From Clostridia bacterium (GTDB taxonomy: Bacteria; Bacillota; Clostridia; Christensenellales; Borkfalkiaceae), in NCBI GenBank assembly GCA_017616925.1, contig JAFZXG010000149.1, forward strand, positions 1-7,896: 7,896 nt of DNA, written 5' to 3'. Shown in pieces: positions 1 to 7,896 of the stretch. The notes below the pieces were generated by a model, which was not told the DNA's origin, searched no databases, and saw only the letters and a program-made list of their open reading frames with translations. A program made the translations under genes and the position numbers. Positions within the stretch are counted from its first letter, which is position 1, and each line of letters opens with the position of its first letter.

Positions 1-1977
1 CGTTATGCGTAGCCCCGGTAAGTCGTTTTCCACGCTTATAAGTTCGTCTTTATCTTTTAGTTTTACGGCTTGGTAATACGGCTTTTGTAAGTTGTATTCC
101 TTCCACTCGGTTTTCTTTATCATACCGTCTTTGGTAAAGAACAGCAGCGCGCCGTTCCCGTCTCCGCCCGCGGACACGAACGCTACGGGGTACTCCGACT
201 TTAACGCGTTGGGCGCAACGTCCGAGAACTTACAGCCCCTGTCCCTGAATCTCGACTCGGGTGCGGCATAAACGTCTATCCTGTGGCAGTTACCGAGATT
301 CGTAAACGCAAGCAACACGTCCTTTCCGTTCACTTTCTCTTTGAATTTTATAAATTCGTGCAGCGCGGAATTTTCCTTTACTCTCTTCTCGCAGGAAAGA
401 TAGTGCCTTTCGGTCATCTTCTTAAACGTCCCCGCCGCCGTGTAAGCGACGATATAGTCTTCGTCGTCCTGAGTAGCGGTCGCAAGGTCTTCCGCCGAAA
501 CTTCGCTTGCGCCGTCTACGATACGGCTGCGCCTGTCGTCGCCGTATTTTTTCTTTATGGCGATAAGTTCTCTTTTAACTATCTCCATCTGCTTTTGTCT
601 GCTTGCGACGACTTCGGTGAGTTCCTTTATCAAAGCCTTTAATTCTTTTAGTTCTTCTTCGAGTTTATAGACTTCGAGTTTGGTAAGTCTCGCAAGCCTT
701 AGATCGAGTATCGCCACCGCTTGCGCTTCGGAAAGCGCGAACCTGTCCTTTAATTTGGTCTTGGCGTCGGCGGTGTTATCCGCGCCCCTTATAATCTTTA
801 TCACTTCGTCTATGTTCTTGACGGCGATAATAAGCCCTTCTAATATATGCGCGCGCTCTTTCGCCCGCTCTAAGTCGAATTTGGAACGGCGCAGCACCAC
901 TTCTCTCTGATAGCCGACGTAATAGCCTATTATGTCCAAAAGCCCTAACTGACAGGGTTTGCCGTGCGCGATCGCCACCATATTTATGCCGAACGAAGTT
1001 TCGAGTTCGGTATTTTTAAATAGATACGCGAGTATCTTTTTGGAGTCCGCGCCTTTCTTTAACTTGACGACGGCGCGCATGCCGTTCCTGTCCGATTCGT
1101 CCACCACGTCCGCGATATCGCCCAGAATCTCCTTTTTGTCTTCTTTCATTTCGGAGATCTTTTTAAGAAGACTCGCTTTATTTACTTGATACGGGAGTTC
1201 GGAAACGACGATATTCTCCTTTTCGCCGTCCTTTTCGATATTGACTCTCGCCTTTATCTTTATCTTGCCCTTACCCGTCTTATAGGCTTCGTAAAGTTCT
1301 TCGCCCGCGACGATATACGCGCCCGTCGGAAAGTCGGGACCGGGGATATATTTCATCATCTCTTTTAAAGAGATTTTGGGATCGTCGATATACGCCACCG
1401 CGCCGTTTATTACTTCGGAAAGGTTATGCGTCGGAATATTCGTGGCAAGACCGACCGCGATACCCATCGCACCGTTGACGAGAAGATTCGGGAATCTTCC
1501 CGGCAGAGTGTCGGGTTCCATAGTGGTATCGTCGAAATTGAGTCTGAAATTTACGGTGTCCTTATCTATGTCGCGCAGAAGTTCGAGCGCAAGCGGGGCG
1601 AGTTTGGCTTCGGTGTATCTGTACGCCGCCGCGCCGTCGCCGTCCACCGTGCCGAAGTTCCCGTGTCCGTCGATAAGCGGGTTTCTCATATTGAAATCCT
1701 GCGCTAAATGAACGAGTGCGCCGTACACCGAAGAGTCGCCGTGCGGGTGGAATTTCCCCAGAACGTCGCCGACTATCTTGGCGCATTTTTTATGCGGTTT
1801 ATCGGGCGTAAGCCCCTGTTCGTACATATCGAAGAGTATTCTTCTCTGCACGGGTTTAAGCCCGTCTTCCACTCTCGGAAGCGCGCGATCCATAATGACG
1901 TCTTCCGCGTAAGATAGCATAGATGTCTTGAACACTTCGTCCAAGGACGTATATATCAATCCTCTCTGTTCGTCCAT
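1..1977 (-). CDS. parC: Type IIA DNA topoisomerase subunit A, ParC/GyrA family, probably topoisomerase IV A subunit (partial, 3' end cut)
   Basis: This is the DNA breakage-reunion subunit of a type IIA topoisomerase. It pairs with the B subunit encoded just upstream to cut, pass and reseal duplex DNA. The frame is open from the ATG at 1977 to the window edge (659 codons, no stop), so the C-terminus is missing. Visible parts: the winged-helix breakage domain with GLKPVQRRIL (40-48), HPHGDSSVY (77-85) and the active-site tyrosine Y121 in AYRYTEA; RFPNLLVNGA (161-170); a tower and coiled-coil region to about 470; then the start of the C-terminal beta-pinwheel, with blade-like repeats near 508, 553 and 610. 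A GGGGG Shine-Dalgarno sits 7 nt before the ATG, directly after the parE stop, leaving a 12-nt gap that suggests translational coupling. The canonical GyrA box (QRRGGKG-like) expected near residues 526-540 is not recognisable, which favours ParC. The residue matching E. coli GyrA Asp87 is Gly86. Family membership is certain; ParC versus GyrA is not. Confidence 0.9.
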   Translation of the reverse strand, partial: MDEQRGLIYTSLDEVFKTSMLSYAEDVIMDRALPRVEDGLKPVQRRILFDMYEQGLTPDKPHKKCAKIVGDVLGKFHPHGDSSVYGALVHLAQDFNMRNPLIDGHGNFGTVDGDGAAAYRYTEAKLAPLALELLRDIDKDTVNFRLNFDDTTMEPDTLPGRFPNLLVNGAMGIAVGLATNIPTHNLSEVINGAVAYIDDPKISLKEMMKYIPGPDFPTGAYIVAGEELYEAYKTGKGKIKIKARVNIEKDGEKENIVVSELPYQVNKASLLKKISEMKEDKKEILGDIADVVDESDRNGMRAVVKLKKGADSKKILAYLFKNTELETSFGINMVAIAHGKPCQLGLLDIIGYYVGYQREVVLRRSKFDLERAKERAHILEGLIIAVKNIDEVIKIIRGADNTADAKTKLKDRFALSEAQAVAILDLRLARLTKLEVYKLEEELKELKALIKELTEVVASRQKQMEIVKRELIAIKKKYGDDRRSRIVDGASEVSAEDLATATQDDEDYIVAYTAAGTFKKMTERHYLSCEKRVKENSALHEFIKFKEKVNGKDVLLAFTNLGNCHRIDVYAAPESRFRDRGCKFSDVAPNALKSEYPVAFVSAGGDGNGALLFFTKDGMIKKTEWKEYNLQKPYYQAVKLKDKDELISVENDLPGLRIT

Positions 1978-1989
1978 ACCTGTTCCCCC

Positions 1990-3942
1990 TTAAGAACGTT
2001 TCATCTTCGAGAACTTGTCTTCTTTATCGAAGTCCGAATTGTCGAAAATGTACTGCTTTCTCGCGGCGACTTCGTCGCCCATAAGCACGGTGATGAGCCT
2101 GTCCGCTTCGGCGGCGTCGTCGATCGTAACGCGCATCAGGTTGCGTTTTTCGGGATCCATCGTGGTTTCCCAGAGTTGTTCTGCGTCCATCTCGCCGAGA
2201 CCTTTATAACGCTGTATCTCGCACTTACCGACTTCGGCAAGGTGGTTCTGCAATTCCTTGTCGGTATACAGATACCTGACCGACTTATTGTTCTTCGTGG
2301 CGCGGTATAAAGGCGGCATACCTATATAGACGTGCCCTTCGTTTATTAAATCCCGCATATACCTGAAAAAGAAGGTAAGCAGCAATATGCGGATATGACT
2401 TCCGTCCACGTCCGCGTCCGAAAGGATTATGACTTTATGATATTTAAGACTCGAAAGGTCGAATTCCGAACCTATGCCCGTGCCGAGCGCCGAGATAATA
2501 GTCGCGATCTCTTCGTTTAGAAGTATCTGGTCTATCTTTTTCTTTTCGACGTTCAAGGGTTTTCCCCTTAACGGAAGGATCGCCTGATACTGCCGTACTC
2601 TCGCCTGTTTTGCGCTGCCGCCCGCCGAGTCGCCTTCTACTATAAACAATTCGTTCATTTCGGGTTTCCTGCCCGAACACGCGGCGAGTTTACCCACGAG
2701 ATTCTTGGATTCTATGCTTTTAGAAGCCCTTGCTATCTCTTTTGCTTTTTTAGCGGCGAGTCTGACTTTCGCCGCGCTTGCGGCTTTATCTAATATCGCC
2801 TCGAACACTTTCGAGAGTTTTTTGTTCTTCATAAGGTCCGAAAGCGCGTTTATCGTTACGTTTTCGACCGCGGGGCGCGCTTCTGGATTGCCGAGTTTGG
2901 TCTTGGTCTGCCCTTCGAACTGTACGTTTTGCATCTTGACCGAGATTATCGCCGTAAGCCCTTCCTTAAAATCGTCGCCCGTAAAATTGTCGTCCTTGTC
3001 CTTAAGGTAATTCTTTTCGCGCGCGTAGTCGTTGAATACCCGCGTGATGCCCGACCTGAAACCCGTTTCGTGCATACCGCCTTCGGGCGTCGGGATATTG
3101 TTGACGTAAGAATACAGGCTGTCCACGTACGCGTCGGTGTGCTGTATGGCGAATTCAACGAGTACGCCGTCCTTTTCGGCTTTTGCGTACAGCGGTTGAT
3201 AGTATAGAGTGGACTTTCCTTCGTTTAAGTATTTCACGAAGTCGATAAGCCCGCCGTCGTATTTATAGATCCTGTGAAAATCGGTGTGTTCGTCGTAAAA
3301 ATCTATTTCGAGTCCCTTATTTAAAAACGCGAGTTCCTTTAAGCGTTTTAATATGGTCTCGACCGAAAATTCCACGGTCTCGAACACCGTGGCGTCGGGT
3401 TTAAAGCGAACGAAAGTTCCCTTTTTATTCGTCTTTACCTTGGTGTCTTTAAGCGGCGCGACGGGAACGCCGGACTTTATTTTGCCCGTCTTCTCGTCCT
3501 TTTCGCTTCTGAACTCCATTTCGTAGATCGTACCTTTATAGACCTGAACTTTAAGCCACTCCGAAAGGGCGTTCGTGACCGACGCGCCTACGCCGTGAAG
3601 CCCGCCCGAATAACTGTAGTTTTCCGAACCGAACTTCCCGCCGGCGTGAAGTTGGGTAAAGACTACCTGCACGCCGGTCACGCCCGCTTTTTTGTGTATG
3701 TCCACGGGTATGCCCCTGCCGTTGTCTTCCACCGACGCGCTGCCGTCGTTATAGAGTTTGACTTCTATCCTGTCGCAATAGCCGTTTGCCGCTTCGTCCA
3801 CGGCGTTATCGACTATTTCCCAGAGTATATGGTGAAGTCCGCGCACCGAAGTCGTCCCTATATACATACCGGGACGCATACGCACCGCGTCCAAACCTTC
3901 TAATATCTTGATGTCTTCCGCTTTATAAGTGTTTTTAGCCAT
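1990..3942 (-). CDS. parE: Type IIA DNA topoisomerase subunit B, ParE/GyrB family, probably topoisomerase IV B subunit
   Basis: This is the ATPase and TOPRIM subunit that drives strand passage together with the adjacent A subunit. At 650 residues it has the usual length for Gram-positive GyrB/ParE. The GHKL ATPase shows the catalytic Glu42 and Asn46 (WEIVDN), DNGRG (73-77) and the ATP lid GGLHGVG (113-119). The transducer carries QTKTK (345-349) with the ATP-contacting lysine. The TOPRIM domain has EGDSAGG (436-442), LPLRGK (456-461) and the metal-binding DADVDG (509-514). The C-terminal block is QRYKGLGEMDAEQLW (577-591). The start ATG has GGGAG 7 nt upstream. The gene begins 30 nt after the hexosaminidase stop and ends 12 nt before the A subunit, so all three are probably one transcript. 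In the TOPRIM domain the usual AKQGRDR/NR stretch reads AKQARVR. The C-terminus lacks the NLDI-like ending of many GyrB proteins. ParE is preferred for that reason, and for the partner's missing GyrA box and the absence of dnaA/recF, but several segments are GyrB-like. Confidence 0.92.
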   Translation of the reverse strand: MAKNTYKAEDIKILEGLDAVRMRPGMYIGTTSVRGLHHILWEIVDNAVDEAANGYCDRIEVKLYNDGSASVEDNGRGIPVDIHKKAGVTGVQVVFTQLHAGGKFGSENYSYSGGLHGVGASVTNALSEWLKVQVYKGTIYEMEFRSEKDEKTGKIKSGVPVAPLKDTKVKTNKKGTFVRFKPDATVFETVEFSVETILKRLKELAFLNKGLEIDFYDEHTDFHRIYKYDGGLIDFVKYLNEGKSTLYYQPLYAKAEKDGVLVEFAIQHTDAYVDSLYSYVNNIPTPEGGMHETGFRSGITRVFNDYAREKNYLKDKDDNFTGDDFKEGLTAIISVKMQNVQFEGQTKTKLGNPEARPAVENVTINALSDLMKNKKLSKVFEAILDKAASAAKVRLAAKKAKEIARASKSIESKNLVGKLAACSGRKPEMNELFIVEGDSAGGSAKQARVRQYQAILPLRGKPLNVEKKKIDQILLNEEIATIISALGTGIGSEFDLSSLKYHKVIILSDADVDGSHIRILLLTFFFRYMRDLINEGHVYIGMPPLYRATKNNKSVRYLYTDKELQNHLAEVGKCEIQRYKGLGEMDAEQLWETTMDPEKRNLMRVTIDDAAEADRLITVLMGDEVAARKQYIFDNSDFDKEDKFSKMKRS

Positions 3943-3972
3943 TACTTTTCTCCCTTTTTTTCTTTTCGTCCG

Positions 3973-5604
3973 TTAAAGCAGCGGCATTATCATACAATGC
4001 GACATTACGGACGGACTTACTATATATGCCCAAGAATTGAACGCCCAAGGTCTTTCTACCTTTTCGGCTTTTCTTTCCGCTTCGAGTTCGTCTATTTTGT
4101 CCGATTTGCCGCCAAGGTAATTTTGAAGTTTCTCTATCTGGTGTTCGGTTCTTTTAATAAGCCCGCCGATTCTTACGTCCTGCACTTCGAATCCGAAAGG
4201 TTTGCACTCTTTATCCCACTCGTCTTTAATAGCCGCGTAAAAAACTTTAAGATAGCCGAGCATTTTTTTATAGTCTTTAATTAGTTCCGTAAGCGCGGTT
4301 TTATCTCCGCTTTTATATATTTTTTCCGTTCTTATGCTTAAATCATACTTTATCGAAAGCACTTTTGAAAGAGCGGCGGTCTTTCTGAAAATATAATGAA
4401 ACTCGCCCGCTCTCTTTTCGGCGGCTTTTATTGACCTCGCGAATTTTTTATATTTCTCCGCGCCGCCCGCCGTAACTCGATTTTCGTAAGTTCCCAAAAA
4501 CGCGTCGTTATAAAGCGCAATCTTCGACGGGTTTTCAACCCCTACGGCGGACTTTTTGTCGCCGAAAATAAGGTCTATATCGAGTTTCATAAAGTCGTCG
4601 AAAGTCGCGCCCGTGATTTCTTTGAATTTTTCCTTTATGCTCTTTAAGTCTTTATTCCCTTTAGCGTATTCCGCGGCGAACATAAGCGAAGGTAACACCG
4701 CAAAATACGAACACTCTTTCCCGTCGTCTCCCCAGACGGTAATGGAATAATTCTTTACCCCGTGTTTTATCGTCTGCGGCAGAGACGCCTTTATCGTTTC
4801 CATAGAAAAAGTGTTGTGCGGAACGAGCCCCGACCAAGCCCACGCGCCGCCCGCGAACCCCACGTTGTCCGTAAGCGACTTATGAGAATCGAGCATCATA
4901 TCGTATTTCCTGCCGTCTTTGCCGTAATAATCCCAGTAAACGAGTCTGACGTTTTTCGGAATAATCTTCTTTATCTCTTTCGCTTTTTCGTCTTCTATTT
5001 TTTGGTAATACCTGCCGCCGCTTGCAAGACGGAAAAACATATCGCTCCACATTTCTGGATTAAGCCCGTACCTGTCCGCGATTTCGCAAACTTTTTTTAA
5101 GTGTCCGATTAAAAGTTCGGTACGGTTTTTATAACCGTTTTTGTCGAGATATCTGCCGAGTCCGACGAGGTGCGCTTCGTCCATACCGATATTTACCCTG
5201 TCCGTGTTATAAGTTTTCTTTATCGTGCGGAACATATTGTCGATAAGTTTATAGGTGCGTTCGTCGCCTATCATAAGAATATCGGTATTGTCGTTTATTT
5301 TAAGATATTCGGAATATCTGAATATGCCGTTTAAATGCGCGAGCGTCTGTATGCACGGATAGACGGTAACACCCTTACCTTCGGCATAATTACATATTTC
5401 CTTTATCTCCGCCTGCGTGTACGCGCCGCGCATATACCCAAACATTTCTTCGCCTTCGACTTCAAAGGTGTCTTCGGTATAAAGCCCCAGACTGTCGTAA
5501 CCTATTTTGGAAATTATCGAAACGAATTTTTTAAGCGCGGCTACGGTCATTACCCCGTTCCTGCTCATATCGAGCATAACCCCGAAACTGTCAAATCCCT
5601 TCAT
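3973..5604 (-). CDS. GH20 family beta-N-acetylhexosaminidase-like protein, GcnA-type, cytosolic
   Basis: This 543-residue protein is probably an exo-glycosidase that removes terminal beta-linked GlcNAc or GalNAc. The N-terminal ~310 residues look like a GH20 (beta/alpha)8 barrel. The catalytic Asp-Glu pair is seen as D142-E143 in NIGMDEAHLVGLG (138-150). Aromatic and polar substrate-site candidates follow: EMWSDMF (184-190), YWDYYG (223-228), WAWSG (255-259) and WGDDGKE (291-297). This pattern resembles the streptococcal GcnA-like branch of GH20. The C-terminal 370-515 is lysine/glutamate-rich and mostly helical in character, ending in a short Trp-rich segment (520-526). There is no signal peptide or membrane segment, so it should act in the cytosol on imported or recycled amino-sugar oligosaccharides (inference). 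The ATG at 5604 has a GGGAG 6 nt upstream and a strong promoter further up. It appears to be the first gene of an operon with the two topoisomerase subunits. The exact substrate cannot be read from sequence. Confidence 0.85.
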   Translation of the reverse strand: MKGFDSFGVMLDMSRNGVMTVAALKKFVSIISKIGYDSLGLYTEDTFEVEGEEMFGYMRGAYTQAEIKEICNYAEGKGVTVYPCIQTLAHLNGIFRYSEYLKINDNTDILMIGDERTYKLIDNMFRTIKKTYNTDRVNIGMDEAHLVGLGRYLDKNGYKNRTELLIGHLKKVCEIADRYGLNPEMWSDMFFRLASGGRYYQKIEDEKAKEIKKIIPKNVRLVYWDYYGKDGRKYDMMLDSHKSLTDNVGFAGGAWAWSGLVPHNTFSMETIKASLPQTIKHGVKNYSITVWGDDGKECSYFAVLPSLMFAAEYAKGNKDLKSIKEKFKEITGATFDDFMKLDIDLIFGDKKSAVGVENPSKIALYNDAFLGTYENRVTAGGAEKYKKFARSIKAAEKRAGEFHYIFRKTAALSKVLSIKYDLSIRTEKIYKSGDKTALTELIKDYKKMLGYLKVFYAAIKDEWDKECKPFGFEVQDVRIGGLIKRTEHQIEKLQNYLGGKSDKIDELEAERKAEKVERPWAFNSWAYIVSPSVMSHCMIMPLL

Positions 5605-5647
5605 TAAAATCTCCCATTACATAGCGATTGTATATTTATACTTATAA

Positions 5648-5676
5648 ATTATACTATATCTTGTGTTTTTTTTCAA
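5648..5676 (-). promoter_or_regulatory. Sigma-A type promoter for the hexosaminidase-topoisomerase operon
   Basis: Read on the minus strand, a -35 of TTGAAA (5671-5676) is separated by 17 bp from a perfect -10 TATAAT (5648-5653). The predicted start of transcription is near 5641, giving a leader of roughly 36 nt before the ATG at 5604. The surrounding DNA is very AT-rich. It lies directly downstream of the groEL terminator, so this is an independent transcription unit. No operator was recognised. Confidence 0.75.
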
Positions 5677-5720
5677 CTGTTATTCGACATTTTATCGGTT
5701 AAACAGTGTGCGGACGGCGT

Positions 5721-5762
5721 AAAAAAGCAAAAAAATACCCGCCGTTTAAAAAACAGCGGGTA
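5721..5762 (-). terminator. Intrinsic terminator of the groES-groEL operon
   Basis: On the minus strand, 22 nt after the groEL stop, a 12-bp stem (5751-5762 with 5736-5747, one U-G wobble) closes on a three-base loop (5748-5750). It is followed by a T7 tract (5729-5735), GC, and another T6 tract (5721-5726). The GC-rich lower stem (ACCCGC/GCGGGT) and long T tracts make this a strong Rho-independent terminator that separates the chaperonin operon from the next unit. Confidence 0.92.
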
Positions 5763-5783
5763 AATATATGTTTTTTTATGGTT

Positions 5784-7710
<1,927 letters not shown>

Positions 7711-7725
7711 TTCTGCCTCCTTTAA

Positions 7726-7752
7726 TTAGCACTCTTTTCCTTTAAGTGCTAA
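7726..7752 (-). promoter_or_regulatory. CIRCE operator (HrcA binding site) of the groES-groEL operon
   Basis: A 9-9-9 inverted repeat is present: TTAGCACTC (7726-7734), a 9-nt spacer, and AAGTGCTAA (7744-7752). The consensus is TTAGCACTC-N9-GAGTGCTAA, so one arm is perfect and the other differs at one base (A in place of G at 7744). It sits between the -10 box and the Shine-Dalgarno and covers the predicted transcription start, which is the classical position for repression by HrcA in Bacillota. The hrcA gene itself is not in the window. Confidence 0.95.
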
Positions 7753-7756
7753 CTCT

Positions 7757-7784
7757 ATTATACACACCGAAGTTTAATTGTCAA
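7757..7784 (-). promoter_or_regulatory. Consensus sigma-A promoter of groES-groEL
   Basis: On the minus strand, a perfect -35 TTGACA (7779-7784) and a perfect -10 TATAAT (7757-7762) are spaced by 16 bp. Transcription should start near 7750, inside the upstream arm of the CIRCE repeat, so HrcA binding would block initiation. This fits vegetative-sigma transcription held down by a repressor, the standard arrangement for class I heat-shock genes. Confidence 0.9.
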
Positions 7785-7803
7785 TAAAATGCGACGGTTT
7801 TTT

Positions 7804-7840
7804 AAAAAAAATTCCGACTTTTTATTCTATCGGAATTTTT
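7804..7840 (-). terminator. Intrinsic terminator upstream of the groES promoter
   Basis: An 11-bp perfect stem (7807-7817 with 7830-7840) holds a CCGA/TCGG core, a 12-nt loop (7818-7829) and flanking A/T runs. On the minus strand the hairpin runs into a T7 stretch (complement of 7804-7810), so it would end transcription of the gene lying to the right. A T-rich run also follows on the plus strand (7842-7847), so it could work in both directions, but no plus-strand gene precedes it here. Confidence 0.75.
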
Positions 7841-7846
7841 GCTTTT

Positions 7847-7896
7847 TTATTGTAAGTTTATGTCGGGCGCAAGGTCGGTATTCTTTTTCGGCTCGC
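7847..7896 (-). CDS. Possible 3' end of an upstream gene (partial, product unknown)
   Basis: Reading the minus strand from the window edge, one frame gives the 15-residue tail EPKKNTDLAPDINLQ followed by a TAA at 7847-7849. The terminator hairpin begins 6 nt after that stop, the expected place for the end of a gene. The codons (GCG, CCC, GAC, ATA) match the style of the neighbouring genes. Too little is visible to name a product. The other two frames also stop within or just beyond this stretch, so frame choice rests on the fit to the terminator. Confidence 0.45.
   Translation of the reverse strand, partial: EPKKNTDLAPDINLQ

Noticed and set aside
283..1917. Several plus-strand frames of 60-119 codons opposite the A-subunit gene
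   Set aside because: They overlap each other and the clear parC/gyrA frame, have low-complexity translations and no family resemblance. They are shadows of the real gene.
2444..3158. Minus-strand frames of 70-78 codons inside the B-subunit gene
   Set aside because: They lie out of frame within a full-length, motif-complete topoisomerase B subunit and look like arginine-rich shadow translations.
5605..5735. A riboswitch or small RNA between groEL and the hexosaminidase
   Set aside because: Once the groEL terminator and the promoter are placed, only about 45 bp between them and a leader of about 36 nt remain, too short and AT-rich for a known riboswitch. No further structure was evident.

Overview
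The window reads as a piece of a Bacillota chromosome, most likely from an uncultured or gut-associated member of class Clostridia. This rests on three things: strong AGGAGG/GGGAG-type ribosome binding sites, a CIRCE operator in front of groES-groEL, and the family flavour of the proteins. The lineage below class is inference. All supported genes lie on the minus strand, so transcription runs from high to low coordinates.

Layout in the direction of transcription: (1) 7847-7896, a possible 3' tail of a gene whose body lies outside the window, ending just before a strong hairpin at 7807-7840. (2) A consensus sigma-A promoter (7757-7784) overlapping a CIRCE operator (7726-7752), followed by groES (7423-7710) and groEL (5784-7409), and a clear intrinsic terminator (5736-5762 plus T tracts). 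(3) A new promoter (5648-5676) that reads into three closely packed genes: a GH20 beta-N-acetylhexosaminidase-like enzyme (3973-5604), a type IIA topoisomerase B subunit (1990-3942, ParE/GyrB family) and its A subunit (1-1977, ParC/GyrA family, C-terminus cut by the window edge). The gaps between these three genes are 30 and 12 nt, each with its own Shine-Dalgarno sequence, so co-transcription is likely.

The chaperonin operon is a normal HrcA/CIRCE heat-shock unit. The topoisomerase pair looks complete in all visible catalytic residues. I favour topoisomerase IV over gyrase, because the A subunit lacks a recognisable GyrA box and the genes are not beside dnaA/recF, but the assignment is open. 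The least ordinary features are a cytosolic-looking glycosidase heading a topoisomerase operon, and a glycine at the acidic quinolone-contact position of the A subunit. I found no mobile element, CRISPR array, tRNA or rRNA, and nothing I would call a new system.
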